Shown here one piece after another: positions 36,767 to 47,090 of a stretch of 64,000 nt of DNA (positions are counted from its first letter, which is position 1; every line of letters begins with the position of its first letter). Below the pieces are notes generated by a model. It saw only the letters and a program-made list of their open reading frames with translations, was not told the origin of the DNA and searched no databases. The stretch is from Paenibacillus sp. FSL R10-2782 (GTDB taxonomy: Bacteria > Bacillota > Bacilli > Paenibacillales > Paenibacillaceae): NCBI RefSeq assembly GCF_038592985.1, contig NZ_CP151951.1, positions 4,579,001 through 4,643,000 on the forward strand, given 5' to 3'. Position numbers and translations under genes: made by a program.

Positions 36767-38113
36767 TTAACGTCTGGTCTCCAGCCAGTTGTTGCTTACC
36801 ACATTTCGATACCAGTGGTAGCTTTCCTTGGGGGTGCGGACCATAGTGCGGAAATCGACATGAATCATGCCGAATCTCATACTGTACCCTTCCGCCCATT
36901 CAAAATTGTCCATGAGCGACCATGCCATATAGCCTTTGACGTGAAGGCCATCATGAATTGCCCGATGTACCTGGACCAAATGCTGCTGCATGTAGGAAAT
37001 ACGACGGTCATCCTGAATCTTGCCATTTACGATCTCATCGTTGATACAAGCCCCGTTCTCTGTAATGTAAATGTCAATGTTGCCGTACTTTTGCAAATAA
37101 TGCAGGACCTCATACAACCCGCGCGATTCCACCGGCCAACCGATATCCGTGACGGGCAATCCCATGTCAATTTCTTCAGATTGGAGAAACCCGGCTTCGG
37201 GATTAAAACGATTGACCGACATAGCGTAGTAATTGATACCGATCAGATCAATAGGTTCGCTAATAATGTCCATATCTCCTTCCTGAATAGGTACGGTAGC
37301 TCCTTGCATAGCAAACCAATCTACCAGAAACTGAGGATACGAGCCTTGATAGATGGGCTGGAGAAACCAGTCACTATGCAGGGAAACCGTACGCGCGCAA
37401 GCCGCTTTGTCTTCCTCGGAAGTGCTATAGGGCACGGCCCATGAGACATTCGGCGCTATCCCGATCTGACCGCTGGTGCCTAACTCGCGGAAACGACGTA
37501 CGGATAGGCCATGCGCAACCAGCAGATGATGTCCAACGTTGATGGCTGTCTGGAGATTTGTCAGACCAGGGGCATGAACCCCCAGCATATTGGATAAAAA
37601 TGCGATGCACCAAGGCTCGTTAAACGTCAGCCAATGGTGTATTTTTCCGTGGAACTCACGGAACATCGTCTCCGCATACTGGACAAATGCCTGAATCGTG
37701 CGACGGTTTTCCCATCCTCCAGCATCTTGAAGCACCTGCGGCAGATCCCAGTGGTACAGCGTACAAAACGGCTCAATTCCATTGTCGTTCAGCATATCTA
37801 CTACGCGATGATAATAGTCCAATCCTTCTTGATTGACTTCGCCGTCACCACTGGGGAATATACGCGGCCAAGACACCGAAAAACGATATGTACGAATGCC
37901 CAGCTCCTTCATCAGCCGGATATCTTCTTCGTAGCGATGATAGCTGTCACAGGCTACATTCCCGTTATCTCCGTTGAACACCTTGCCAGGCGTATGGGCA
38001 AAGGTATCCCAGATGGACAAACCTCTTCCATCCTCCTCATAGCCCCCCTCGATTTGGTAGGCTGCCGTTGCCGTCCCCCACATAAAGTCCTGCGGAAATT
38101 GAAAAATGGTCAT
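36767..38113 (-). CDS. bglA: Beta-glucosidase (GH1)
   Basis: 448-residue cytosolic retaining beta-glucosidase, cleaving cellobiose and other unphosphorylated beta-glucosides. Acid/base Glu166 in TFNEPW, nucleophile Glu352 in ITENGAC, N-terminal [17 protein letters not shown]. Length and sequence agree, as far as I recall, with P. polymyxa BglA. The start overlaps the GH95 stop by four bases (ATGA), so the two are translationally coupled and both belong to the ABC-transporter operon upstream. Confidence 0.96.
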   Translation of the reverse strand: MTIFQFPQDFMWGTATAAYQIEGGYEEDGRGLSIWDTFAHTPGKVFNGDNGNVACDSYHRYEEDIRLMKELGIRTYRFSVSWPRIFPSGDGEVNQEGLDYYHRVVDMLNDNGIEPFCTLYHWDLPQVLQDAGGWENRRTIQAFVQYAETMFREFHGKIHHWLTFNEPWCIAFLSNMLGVHAPGLTNLQTAINVGHHLLVAHGLSVRRFRELGTSGQIGIAPNVSWAVPYSTSEEDKAACARTVSLHSDWFLQPIYQGSYPQFLVDWFAMQGATVPIQEGDMDIISEPIDLIGINYYAMSVNRFNPEAGFLQSEEIDMGLPVTDIGWPVESRGLYEVLHYLQKYGNIDIYITENGACINDEIVNGKIQDDRRISYMQQHLVQVHRAIHDGLHVKGYMAWSLMDNFEWAEGYSMRFGMIHVDFRTMVRTPKESYHWYRNVVSNNWLETRR

Positions 38114-40599
38114 ATTGGCTCTTCCTCTCCATTAATAATAATCGTATGTCTGTCCGTAATTTCCTGCACTTTGGTAAAATTCCATGACAAAATGAATCCT
38201 CCATGCTCCGGATCAGGCTGAGCCTGCCGAGCATCTGCGCTAAACGGATGAGCACTGCGAATCGTGCAGCCTCCCGTCGGGGAGGCTGCGGTAAGTTCCG
38301 CGCGGACGAGCCTGGAACCGGACCATTCCATGCCAACCGTTATCCCGCTATGCCCCCGCAATCCGTTGACCCGCCCTTCCGACCATGCTGAAGGCAGGGC
38401 AGGCAGCAAGGTCAGCTCACCCGGACGGCTTTGCAGCAGCATTTCCGCGATACCCGCCGTCGCTCCAAAGTTGCCGTCGATCTGAAAAGGCGGATGAGCG
38501 TCGAATAGATTGGGGTAGGTCGAGCGCGACAGCAACGTGCGAACATACCGATGCGCTGCTTCGCCATCCTCCAACCGCGCGTACAGGTTAATCAACCAGG
38601 CGCAGCTCCAGCCAGTATGGCCTCCGCCATGATCGAGCCGTCGGCGCAGCGATATGCGGGCCGCTTCCGCCAGCTCCGGGGTATCGCGAACATGAATTTG
38701 TCGGCCGGGGTACAATCCATACAGATGCGAAACATGTCGATGCCCAGGCTCCGCTTCCTCAAAATCGGCAAACCATTCCTGTAGTTGTCCGTGACGACCG
38801 ATCTGATAAGGCAGCAGGCGTTGCAGCGTTTCTTCACAGCGGTTGCGGAACTCATCATCTAATTCCAGCAATTCCGTAGCCTGAATGCAGTTGCTCAGCA
38901 ACTCCCGAATTAACGTCATGTCCATGGTGGAACCCATGGATATGCTGCAATGCTCTCCATCCGGGGTTATAAATTTGTTTTCAGGCGACGTAGACGGAGA
39001 GGTCACCAGCCAACCGTCTGGACCTTCCACGAGCCAATCCATACAAAAGGCGGCCGCTCCCTTCATCAGCGGATAAGCTTGTTCCGCCAAATAAGCCGTA
39101 TCCTGAGTAAACAGATAACGTTCCCATAAATGGGCGGTTAGCCAGACACCCCCGAGCGGCCAAAATGCCCAACTGGCATGGCCGCCTGACGGTCCGGCAT
39201 ACCTCCACACATCTACATTGTGATGGGCCGTCCAGCCTTGCGCTCCATAATAGATCGAAGCCACTCTGCGCCCTGTGCGGCTGACTTCTCCAACCATGTG
39301 CAGCAAGGGTTCATGGCACTCAGCAAGATTGCATATTTCCGCTGGCCAATAGTTCATCTGGGTATTAATGTTCGTTGTATAATCACTGTTCCACGGCGGC
39401 TGTACATGATCATTCCAGATGCCCTGGAGATTGGCGGGCTGACTGCCCGAACGCGAACTGGCTATCAGTAAGTAGCGTCCATACTGAAACAGCGTTACCT
39501 CCAAATCCAGGTCTGCCTGACCTTCACGGTACTGCTCCAATCGCAAGTCAGTCGGAATTTGTCTCTTTGTACTTGGGTCCGTCCTGCCTTCATCCCCAAG
39601 CTCTAACTCCACGCGGCCAAACAGCTCCCAATGATCCTGCTCATGCCGATGCCTCACCTGCTCGTATCCAAGCGAGACCGCTCTAGCCAGCGTAACTTCG
39701 CATACGCCTGCCGATTCCGTAGCATCAATGTCCGGTTGAGTATCGAATCCCCGGAAGCCGGTAGCTGCCGCCAAATACACCGTCAGTTTATCCGCGCCCG
39801 CTACACAGATCACTCCGTCAGCCCCCCTCGTCAGGGTTCCCCCCTCGGCGATAATCCGTGCCTGAATTGCAAAAGCCATCCCCAATTCATCCTCATAAAC
39901 AACCGACTGCGGATGATAGCCATGATAATCAGACTCCACATGACTGGGCGCTCGCCCGGTCAACGTAATTAAGTCCCTCTCTGGTTCACCTGAAGAGTCA
40001 TCTTCTTTATCACTATCCCATTCGGATGAATCACCAAAATGTGCATCATCACCTGCCTCGGCTTCACAAGAATGCGGCGTAGTGATACGTACGGTTGCAT
40101 TAATTTTGCCTGGCGTATCCGCAGTCAGCCTTACCATAATGATTCCATCCGGCGCACTGGCAATGACTTCACGGGTATAACGAATACCGCCACCTTGGAA
40201 AGTGACCGCAGCCGTTCCAGTCACCAAATCCAGTTCGCGTTCATACTCCACGATTGACCCAAGTCCCTCCTGAGTAATCCACAAATCGCCCAAAGGCTGA
40301 TAAGCCTCCGTATCGCGCCCCAGCATGTTCGCATTGATCAGATGTTCAGCAGCCTCGTACTTTCCATCCGCAATCAGCTCCCGGACGGGCTTCAAATATC
40401 GCAATGCATCATACTGAACGCCATCCCTGGGAAATCCAGACCAGAGCGTATCCTCGTTTAATTGCAAACGCTCCTCCCCGATTCCGCCAAATACCATAGC
40501 ACCCAGCCTCCCATTGCCGACAGGCAATGCTTCCTCCCACACCTTGGCAGGCTGGCGATACCATAAACGCAGAGATTTCTGCTGTTCGCGTTGTATCAC
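38110..40599 (-). CDS. Glycoside hydrolase family 95 (alpha-L-fucosidase-type)
   Basis: 829-residue inverting glycosidase. [52 protein letters not shown] (with the two Asn that support the catalytic water in characterised GH95), and [10 protein letters not shown] (catalytic Glu) are present. No signal peptide, so it acts inside the cell on imported oligosaccharides. Known GH95 activities are alpha-1,2-L-fucosidase and alpha-L-galactosidase. Start is GTG (40597-40599), seven bases after GGGGGAGG. It overlaps bglA, pointing to use of a beta-glucan decorated with fucose or galactose, as in xyloglucan. Confidence 0.9.
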   Translation of the reverse strand: MIQREQQKSLRLWYRQPAKVWEEALPVGNGRLGAMVFGGIGEERLQLNEDTLWSGFPRDGVQYDALRYLKPVRELIADGKYEAAEHLINANMLGRDTEAYQPLGDLWITQEGLGSIVEYERELDLVTGTAAVTFQGGGIRYTREVIASAPDGIIMVRLTADTPGKINATVRITTPHSCEAEAGDDAHFGDSSEWDSDKEDDSSGEPERDLITLTGRAPSHVESDYHGYHPQSVVYEDELGMAFAIQARIIAEGGTLTRGADGVICVAGADKLTVYLAAATGFRGFDTQPDIDATESAGVCEVTLARAVSLGYEQVRHRHEQDHWELFGRVELELGDEGRTDPSTKRQIPTDLRLEQYREGQADLDLEVTLFQYGRYLLIASSRSGSQPANLQGIWNDHVQPPWNSDYTTNINTQMNYWPAEICNLAECHEPLLHMVGEVSRTGRRVASIYYGAQGWTAHHNVDVWRYAGPSGGHASWAFWPLGGVWLTAHLWERYLFTQDTAYLAEQAYPLMKGAAAFCMDWLVEGPDGWLVTSPSTSPENKFITPDGEHCSISMGSTMDMTLIRELLSNCIQATELLELDDEFRNRCEETLQRLLPYQIGRHGQLQEWFADFEEAEPGHRHVSHLYGLYPGRQIHVRDTPELAEAARISLRRRLDHGGGHTGWSCAWLINLYARLEDGEAAHRYVRTLLSRSTYPNLFDAHPPFQIDGNFGATAGIAEMLLQSRPGELTLLPALPSAWSEGRVNGLRGHSGITVGMEWSGSRLVRAELTAASPTGGCTIRSAHPFSADARQAQPDPEHGGFILSWNFTKVQEITDRHTIIINGEEEPI

Positions 40600-40625
40600 A
40601 TCAAACCCTCCCCCATTGAGATTAA

Positions 40626-40669
40626 ACAGAGCGCCAATCCCATATTGACCACAAGGACAAGCGCTCTGT
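40626..40669 (-). terminator. Hairpin between the solute-binding protein and GH95 genes
   Basis: A 9-bp stem ACAGAGCGC (40626-40634) / GCGCTCTGT (40661-40669) without a strong T-run. It may act as an attenuator or mRNA stabiliser, raising the binding-protein level over the enzymes. Confidence 0.5.
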
Positions 40670-40715
40670 CATTCAGACACCCCATCATTTTGTTGCGTCT
40701 CGTTTAGTCAGATCG

Positions 40716-42416
40716 CTATTTGGAAGCCTTGCCGCTCCACAATTCCACTCTGTCCTTCACTAATTGAGTATATTGTTGTTCCATTTGTACCGCTCCAGCG
40801 GCATCCAGCTCTTTAAGCATGTTGTCATAAACAGCGTCAAAATTGGTGGTCGGGGCCAAAATAGCCTCCGGTATACGCTTACGGATAATATCCGTCGTTT
40901 TTTTGAACGTAACATTATAATTGGATTCATTGTCTGTCGTCAGGTTATAGGCTGCGCCCCAAGGCTTCACATCAAATTCTTTCTCGCTCGGGAACAGCTC
41001 CTTCCACGTTTTTACGCCATACGCCTTGAGCGACTCCTTTTCCGGCTCCGAATAGCTTGCGATAATTTGTTCTGGAAATTTGGTGGTGTAATAATTACCA
41101 GTAGGGTCCTTTACACCATCACCGTAATGCCCACTGATCAACGTGTATAGCTCCAGCCCGGTTGTTTTGTTGAAATTGGTGGCGTTGTTCGTTTTTTGCT
41201 CCAGCACATCAGCCGGAATGACGCGTTTGCCGTCTTTGATTTCATACTGCTTTCCTTCGATTCCCCAGTTCACCAGCACCTGTCCTTCATCGGAGGCTAA
41301 AAAATCAAGGAACTTAATAGCCCGCACCGGGTCCTTGCAGCTCTCGGTAATGCCTACACCGTAGCCGGACATAAAGCCTGTATCCTGAAAGGAATGATCC
41401 TTATATTCCTCCGAAAGTGTGACTGGGAAATGTGCATAGCTGGCATCCGCCTTGCCTGACGTTTTTAACGCATTTTCAGCTTCCAGGTAGCCCCACTCCT
41501 GGTCGATTAGACCGAGAACACGCCCGCTGGCGATTTTAGATTTGTATTGGTCACTTTTTTGTACAAAGGATTCCTTATCCAGCAGCCCCTCATTGTACAT
41601 GTGGTTTAACCAGCGAAAATATTCTTTTTCCACCGGGCGCTTGTAATGGAGCTTGGCTTCAAATGTATTGGGATCAATATTATATTCTCCATCGTCTGAC
41701 GCTCCGGTCGTCTGGTAGGCAGGATTGGTTACCGTAATCATGATTCTCCAGTCATCTGCATCCAGCGTAAGGGGAATTGTCTTTTTACCGTCAATGGTTG
41801 GATGCTTGGCTACATAGGTTTTGAGTACGTTTTCATAATCCTGCAATGTTTTTACCTTCGGATATCCCAGCTCCTTAAGTACCCTGTGCTGGATTTCAAA
41901 TCCACCCGTCGCATCAAAGTTCTTCTGTCCCACACCTGCATACGTAGGGATGACATAGATGGCCTGATCCTTGTTGCTGTATTTCAGTCGATTCATGTAG
42001 GGGCCGTACAGCTTTTTGAGATTCGGCGCGTGCTCGTTGATTAGATCGGTTAGATCAATCATAGCTCCGGCATCCACCAGCTTGCTGACATTCGCTTTGG
42101 CAGAAACCAGATCCGGGTACTCTCCACTCGCTGCCATCAAGGAAATGCGATCATTCCCGCCCCCGCCGCTGACATCAAATTCAGCATTCAGGGTTACACC
42201 TGTTTTTTTCGTAATTTCCTTTCCTATTTCATCCTTCATTCCGTTCCATAGCGGGCTTGGGTCGGCTCCAAAGAAGCTAAACGTAATCGGATCGGTTCCG
42301 CTGGATGAGCCTTCCTTCGCTGCATTTTGGCTCCCGATACAACCTGCCAGTGCAGCAAGTGATATCGCAAGCAGGGGAATAAGTGCAAATCTGGACCAGT
42401 GTTTTTTCAAGTTCAA
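40716..42416 (-). CDS. ABC transporter solute-binding lipoprotein (LplA-like)
   Basis: 566 residues. Signal peptide with lipobox LAALAGC, so it is anchored outside the membrane. The body is the large extracellular-binding family 1 type (LplA/YtcQ group): DPITFSFFGADPSPLWNG, TKKTGVTLNAEFDVSG, and GYGVGITESCKDPVRAIKFLDFLAS. It captures oligosaccharides for the two permeases encoded upstream. No ATPase gene is present; such systems usually share MsmX-type ATPase encoded elsewhere. Strong neighbours are GH95 and BglA. Confidence 0.93.
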   Translation of the reverse strand: MNLKKHWSRFALIPLLAISLAALAGCIGSQNAAKEGSSSGTDPITFSFFGADPSPLWNGMKDEIGKEITKKTGVTLNAEFDVSGGGGNDRISLMAASGEYPDLVSAKANVSKLVDAGAMIDLTDLINEHAPNLKKLYGPYMNRLKYSNKDQAIYVIPTYAGVGQKNFDATGGFEIQHRVLKELGYPKVKTLQDYENVLKTYVAKHPTIDGKKTIPLTLDADDWRIMITVTNPAYQTTGASDDGEYNIDPNTFEAKLHYKRPVEKEYFRWLNHMYNEGLLDKESFVQKSDQYKSKIASGRVLGLIDQEWGYLEAENALKTSGKADASYAHFPVTLSEEYKDHSFQDTGFMSGYGVGITESCKDPVRAIKFLDFLASDEGQVLVNWGIEGKQYEIKDGKRVIPADVLEQKTNNATNFNKTTGLELYTLISGHYGDGVKDPTGNYYTTKFPEQIIASYSEPEKESLKAYGVKTWKELFPSEKEFDVKPWGAAYNLTTDNESNYNVTFKKTTDIIRKRIPEAILAPTTNFDAVYDNMLKELDAAGAVQMEQQYTQLVKDRVELWSGKASK

Positions 42417-42485
42417 AACCTCCTATGTTCTTATGATGACTTCGTCTGCAAAATAGCTGTTACTTTACCACTGGGGATCTTGCTT

Positions 42486-43388
42486 TTATGATTTCACCGC
42501 GCCCAGGGTCATGCCGCCTACAAAATACTTTTGCAGGAACGGATACACCAGCAGGATGGGGAGCGTGACCGTGATCGTAATTGCCATTTTGATCGACTCT
42601 GGTGAAATTTGTGACATTTGCTTCGCCATATCATTGCTGTTCGTCATACTGGAGCCACCTTGCTGCGTGCTTTGTAATACCTTCATCAGCTCAAATTGCA
42701 GCGTCGTCCATTGCGAGGCTCCTCCATTATACAAATACGTATCAAACCACGAATTCCACTGATTTACCGCCAAAAAAAGAGCAATGGTCGCCAGAACAGG
42801 CTTGCACAATGGCAAAATAATTTTCCAGTAAATTGTAAAATCATTCGCCCCATCCAGCTTGGCGGATTCCTGAAGCGCATACGGCAAACCATCCATAAAG
42901 GAACGAATAACAAACACATTAAATGCGCTAATCAGCCCCGGAAAAATATACACCCAGAACGAACCCAGCAAATGCAGATCACGCATCAAAATAAATAAAG
43001 GCACCATCCCACCGGAAAAATACATCGTCAACGCCAGAAACGTTGAGATAAATTTACGGGCGCGGAAATCGACCCGACTCAGTGTAAAAGCGAGCATGGA
43101 TGCGCAAACCAATCCCAGCACCGTACCGATCAGCGTACGCAGAATAGATACCTGCAAGCCACGAAGGAGACCGTCATACTGGAAAATCGTCTTGTAATTT
43201 TCAAGTGTAAATTGGCGAGGCCATATATAGATACCACCACGAACAGTATCCGTCGAATTGTTCAGTGAAATCGCCAACACATTCAAAAACGGATACAACG
43301 TCACGACCACAATCAAAGCCATCAGTACATAGTTGAACAGGTCAAACAGCTTTTCAGATCGGGTCGCATTAAAAGCCTTTGTCGTCAT
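42486..43388 (-). CDS. ABC sugar permease (LplC/YtcP-like)
   Basis: 300-residue inner-membrane permease with six hydrophobic segments and the EAA loop ALQESAKLDGANDFTIYWKI ILPLCKP. GGIYIWPRQFTLENYKTIF is typical of the LplC/YtcP group. It ends 70 bases before the binding-protein gene and follows the LplB-like gene by 15 bases. Confidence 0.93.
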   Translation of the reverse strand: MTTKAFNATRSEKLFDLFNYVLMALIVVVTLYPFLNVLAISLNNSTDTVRGGIYIWPRQFTLENYKTIFQYDGLLRGLQVSILRTLIGTVLGLVCASMLAFTLSRVDFRARKFISTFLALTMYFSGGMVPLFILMRDLHLLGSFWVYIFPGLISAFNVFVIRSFMDGLPYALQESAKLDGANDFTIYWKIILPLCKPVLATIALFLAVNQWNSWFDTYLYNGGASQWTTLQFELMKVLQSTQQGGSSMTNSNDMAKQMSQISPESIKMAITITVTLPILLVYPFLQKYFVGGMTLGAVKS

Positions 43389-43403
43389 TTCGCATCTCCC
43401 TCC

Positions 43404-44417
43404 CTACATGATGCTTTCTTTGGTCAGTTTTTTGAATATACCATTTGCTGTAAACAACAGCAGGATGCTGACCAATGAGTTGAAAATACCAATCGCCGTC
43501 CCATAGGAGAACCGCCCCAAATTAATCCCGTAATTCAGCGCGTACAGATCCAGTACCTCGGAATAATCCGTCACCAGACTGTTGCCGAGCAAGAACTGCT
43601 TTTCAAAACCGTTGCTCACCAGATGCCCAATCGCCATAATGAACAGAACCGCAATGGTGGAACGGATGCCGGGCAATGTAATATGCCACATCTGTCTCCA
43701 GCGACTTGCACCGTCCACACGCGAGGCTTCATACTGCTCCTGGTCAATTCCGGTAATGGCGGCTAAATAAATAATTGTATTCCAACCCGTCTCTTTCCAT
43801 ATATCAGAGGCGGTCACAATATACCAGAACCAACTCCCCTTTGCCATGAACTGAATCGGCTCATCCACAATATGAAGCGCTATCAATATATCGTTGACGA
43901 TCCCTCCGTCGATGGACAGCATTTTCGTAACCAATCCGGCAACAACAACCCAAGATACAAAATGCGGGAGATAGGATACGGTCTGCACGAATCGCTTGAA
44001 CAACATCCCCCGCAGCTCATTTAGAAGGATGGCAAAAAAGATTGGCACTACAAAACCAAAGATAATCCCCATCAGGCTCATCGCCAGCGTATTGCGCAGC
44101 ACCAAATAAAAACGTTCGTCCTGAAATAGCTCAATAAAGTTATCCAGCCCCACCCACTTCTGATCCAAAAAGGATTTGGCCGGCTTATAATTTTGAAACG
44201 CCATCGTCCAGCCCCACAGCGGAAGATAACTGAAAACAAACACCCATATGACGAAAGGAATGGACATAAAATAAAGGTACTTTTGTTGCTTTACACTGTC
44301 CCACATGCCTTTTTCTCCACGCCCGCGCTTCGGTCCGCGCACCTTGCGTGGTCTGCCCCGGTTAGACTCAGGAATCGTAGCACCAGCATTGGAAGCGGTT
44401 TCAGTTGATGATTCCAT
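43404..44417 (-). CDS. ABC sugar permease (LplB/YteP-like)
   Basis: 337 residues. A polar, Arg-rich N-terminus (SNRGRPRKVRGPKRGRG) precedes six hydrophobic segments; the EAA loop is YEASRVDGASRWRQMWHITL. Partner of the LplC-like permease. I start at the ATG at 44415-44417, seven bases after AAGGAGGAG; a frame opening at 44453 would place that site inside the gene. It is the first gene of the five-gene glycoside operon, with a cre-like site about 50 bases upstream. Confidence 0.92.
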   Translation of the reverse strand: MESSTETASNAGATIPESNRGRPRKVRGPKRGRGEKGMWDSVKQQKYLYFMSIPFVIWVFVFSYLPLWGWTMAFQNYKPAKSFLDQKWVGLDNFIELFQDERFYLVLRNTLAMSLMGIIFGFVVPIFFAILLNELRGMLFKRFVQTVSYLPHFVSWVVVAGLVTKMLSIDGGIVNDILIALHIVDEPIQFMAKGSWFWYIVTASDIWKETGWNTIIYLAAITGIDQEQYEASRVDGASRWRQMWHITLPGIRSTIAVLFIMAIGHLVSNGFEKQFLLGNSLVTDYSEVLDLYALNYGINLGRFSYGTAIGIFNSLVSILLLFTANGIFKKLTKESIM

Positions 44418-44464
44418 AACAAGCTCCTCCTTGTATGTAGTTACTATTATCATACTTGGCTGGC

Positions 44465-44479
44465 TTGAAAGCGGATACC
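44465..44479. promoter_or_regulatory. cre-like site ahead of the glycoside ABC operon
   Basis: TTGAAAGCGGATACC fits the cre consensus except for the last position. It lies about 50 bases upstream of the first gene. Confidence 0.45.
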
Positions 44480-44543
44480 CAACGAATTAGGAGAAAAATC
44501 AGTTCAAAATTAGATATATGAGGGGTTGGGATTTACATGGGGT

Positions 44544-44618
44544 GCCACTACGCATGCGGATGGTGCTTCCCATCGCTGTTGCTTGTACAGCACCATTCCG
44601 CCTGCTCCGTTTTCCGTG
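44544..44618 (+). repeat. Dispersed intergenic repeat, second family (copy 2)
   Basis: Shares a 23-base block (with CTTCCCATCGC), an upstream GCCACT and a downstream TTCCGTG with 15070-15139. Here GCGGATGGTGCT can pair with AGCACCATTCCGC (one bulge), so the element can form a hairpin. Confidence 0.65.
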
Positions 44619-44651
44619 TGAATTTTCAAGTTAAACTATAGAATACAAAAA

Positions 44652-44672
44652 GACCAGCAATGTAAGCTGGTC
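44652..44672 (-). terminator. Terminator of the peptide/nickel-type ABC operon
   Basis: GACCAGC-aatgtaa-GCTGGTC, followed on the minus strand by TTTTTG. Confidence 0.85.
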
Positions 44673-44679
44673 AAACTTC

Positions 44680-45498
44680 TCAATCATATTCTGCAACTAA
44701 TTGGCGAGTATACGGATGTCTGTCGGGAGCAAAAAGTTCCTCCTTTACAAACTCGTCCACCAAACGGCCTTCGTGCATGACTAGAACCCGGTCACACATA
44801 TATTGCACCACAGGTAGGTCATGGGAAATAAACAAATACGAAAATCTCAGTCTGCCCTGTAGCTCCTTGAGCAAGTTTAGCATTTCTGACTGAATTAAGG
44901 TATCCAGGCCGGATGTTGGTTCATCCATAATAATGAGTGCGGGCTCCACGCTGATAGCTCTTGCCATGCAAAGCCGTTGCTTTTGCCCGCCGCTGATTTC
45001 ATGAGGATATCTATCCAGCAATTCAGGTGATAAGCCCACATATTCCAGCAATTTCACTGCTATTCCTCTTCTGTCTGAACTACAGTCTTTCAAAAAAGAT
45101 GGAACCTTTCGTTCCAGTTGATCCAGTGGCTCCATCACGGATTCCAGTAAACGAAACCTTGGATTTAGCGCCGCAGAGGGATTTTGAAATACGGCCTGCA
45201 TCTGTCCTTTATAACGTTTTAACGACTGCCTGTTGCCTGCTTGAACAGGAGTTCCCTGAAACCGGATTGTTCCTCGATCTATAGTTTGCATAAGCATAAT
45301 ACAGCGTGCCAAGGTGCTTTTTCCACTGCCGCTTTCTCCGATCAGACCCACACATTCACCCGCTCGAATCGTCAACGATACCCCGCCGAGCACTTGTCTC
45401 TTTTTGCGGTAAGATTTATGCACGTCCTCCACGACTAAAAGTTCAGGTACAAGTTTCGGGTTCATAACGATGTTGTCGCCCTCTCTATATGGACTCAT
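44680..45498 (-). CDS. ABC transporter ATPase (OppF/NikE/DppF-like)
   Basis: Walker A GLIGESGSGKSTLARC, signature HEISGGQKQRLCMARAI, Walker B ALIIMDEPTSGLD, and an ISHDLPVVQYM switch. About 272 residues from the ATG at 45498, whose codons overlap the preceding ATPase gene. An ATG at 45465 (MNPKLVPE) is an alternative after AGAGAGGG with long spacing. It energises import with the second ATPase. Last gene of the operon. Confidence 0.9.
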   Translation of the reverse strand: MSPYREGDNIVMNPKLVPELLVVEDVHKSYRKKRQVLGGVSLTIRAGECVGLIGESGSGKSTLARCIMLMQTIDRGTIRFQGTPVQAGNRQSLKRYKGQMQAVFQNPSAALNPRFRLLESVMEPLDQLERKVPSFLKDCSSDRRGIAVKLLEYVGLSPELLDRYPHEISGGQKQRLCMARAISVEPALIIMDEPTSGLDTLIQSEMLNLLKELQGRLRFSYLFISHDLPVVQYMCDRVLVMHEGRLVDEFVKEELFAPDRHPYTRQLVAEYD

Positions 45499-46282
45499 GC
45501 ACGGATTTCATTGATGGGCGCAAGGATGGAATAGCTTCAATCAGCCTTCGGGTGTAGGGCTGCTTCGGGTTGTTCAACAATAGCAATGTGTTCCCCGACT
45601 CCATAAGCTGCCCTTCTCGCATTACGGTGACTTGATCGGCGTAGCGCTTGACGTTTCTCAGATCATGCGAGATGAACAAAATACCGCATTGGGTGCGTTC
45701 TTTTAAGTCTGAAATGATCCGCAAAATTTCGTTGGCATTCGTTTGATCCAATGCTGTCGTAGGCTCGTCCATAATCAGCAGCTTGGATTCCAGCATGATG
45801 GCAACGGCAAGCGATATCCTTTGTAGCTGCCCACCGCTGAGCTGAAATGGATAACGGTTGTATATTTCATTCGGTAACCGAACGTGTTCGAGGACTTGCT
45901 TGATGCGCTCTTTGCGGCTTTTGCGTTCTATCACATGATGTGCTTTTAGCGTTTCGTCCATTTGTTTGCCTATCGTGATAAACGGCGTAAACACGCTGGC
46001 ATAGTCCTGAAAAACATAAGCGATTTCCTGCCCGCGAAGGCATTCTCTTTCTTTCTTGGACAGCGTGAGTAACGAGCGTCCGCACAATTCGATCTTACCC
46101 GATTCTATCCAGACCGTCGCAGGAAGCAGATCGCCAATCGACAGCGAGGTCATGCTTTTCCCACTACCGCTTTCACCAATCAGCGCATGGCACTGTCCCG
46201 CGCCAATAGATATATGAAGATCACGTACGATCAAGCCTTGCTCAGACCTCAAATGCAGCCCGGTTATTTCCAGAATGTTCAT
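45485..46282 (-). CDS. ABC transporter ATPase (OppD/NikD/DppD-like)
   Basis: Walker A ALIGESGSGKSMTSLSI, Q-loop VFQDYASVFTPF, signature FQLSGGQLQRISLAVAI, Walker B LLIMDEPTTALD and ISHDLRNVKRY. About 265 residues, shorter than OppD because it lacks the C-terminal iron-sulfur/oligopeptide extension, as in NikD. Two consecutive ATGs; the second, at 46280-46282, has the better distance from GGGGG. Confidence 0.9.
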   Translation of the reverse strand: MNILEITGLHLRSEQGLIVRDLHISIGAGQCHALIGESGSGKSMTSLSIGDLLPATVWIESGKIELCGRSLLTLSKKERECLRGQEIAYVFQDYASVFTPFITIGKQMDETLKAHHVIERKSRKERIKQVLEHVRLPNEIYNRYPFQLSGGQLQRISLAVAIMLESKLLIMDEPTTALDQTNANEILRIISDLKERTQCGILFISHDLRNVKRYADQVTVMREGQLMESGNTLLLLNNPKQPYTRRLIEAIPSLRPSMKSVHESI

Positions 46283-46286
46283 CATT

Positions 46287-47090
46287 TCATTTCCCCCGTG
46301 GCCTTAGTTCAAGTTTGTCCCGTAGCTGATCCCCAATCAGATTGGATAAAAGAACGAACAGCATAATGGCCACCCCCGGAATAACCATCGCCAACGGAGA
46401 ACTGTGAAAATAGGCCCGTCCCTCATTCAACATCGCTCCCCATTCGGGAGTAGGCGGCTGTAGCCCAAGTCCAATATAGGATAGAGCCGCGATCATTAAA
46501 ATGATTTTACCCAAATCCAGTGTGGCTACGACCACAATTTCTCTGAAAGCCGCTGGCAGCAAATGCCGGAAGACCAATCGAATCGTCGGCACCCCGCTCA
46601 AGCGGGCACTGTAGATATAATCCTTCTCTTTTTCAGCCATCAGGCTGCTTCTCACCAGACGAGCATATGCCACCCATTTTACCAATACAATCGCAATCAT
46701 CAGGTTGACGACACCCGGCCCGAGCAAGCCCGTCAGTACAATCGCAATCAAGTAATCGGGAAAAGCCAGAAAGGAATCCGACACCCGCATGAACAATCGG
46801 TCTACCCCTTTGCCCATAACCCCTGCAATGACCCCGGCCGGAATGCCAATACCAAGAGACAGGAGCAAAATCAATAAGCTCGTGCCAACCGTATTCCTTC
46901 CTCCGTATACCACCCGTGACATTAAATCTCTGCCCAATCCATCCGTACCCAGCCAATGCTCACCACTTGGGGATTGAAGCCTTCGAGTGAGCGAAACGAG
47001 TAACGGATCATTTTTCATAAACTCAGGCAGGATGAACAATGCAGCTATTCCACCGATAAACAACCATAGAGGAAGTCGGGATGTACTCAA
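46287..47090 (-). CDS. ABC transporter permease (DppC/NikC-like)
   Basis: 267 residues, six hydrophobic segments. GEHWLGTDGLGRDLMSRVVYGGRNT at the N-terminus and IAALSYIGLGLQPPTPEWGAMLNEGR near the end are diagnostic of the DppC/NikC half. It overlaps the partner permease by four bases. Confidence 0.93.
   Translation of the reverse strand: MSTSRLPLWLFIGGIAALFILPEFMKNDPLLVSLTRRLQSPSGEHWLGTDGLGRDLMSRVVYGGRNTVGTSLLILLLSLGIGIPAGVIAGVMGKGVDRLFMRVSDSFLAFPDYLIAIVLTGLLGPGVVNLMIAIVLVKWVAYARLVRSSLMAEKEKDYIYSARLSGVPTIRLVFRHLLPAAFREIVVVATLDLGKIILMIAALSYIGLGLQPPTPEWGAMLNEGRAYFHSSPLAMVIPGVAIMLFVLLSNLIGDQLRDKLELRPRGK

Noticed and set aside
45465..45475. Possible ATC start for the OppF-like gene
   Set aside because: ATC is in frame at a good distance from AGAGGG, but normal ATGs on both sides make this unnecessary.
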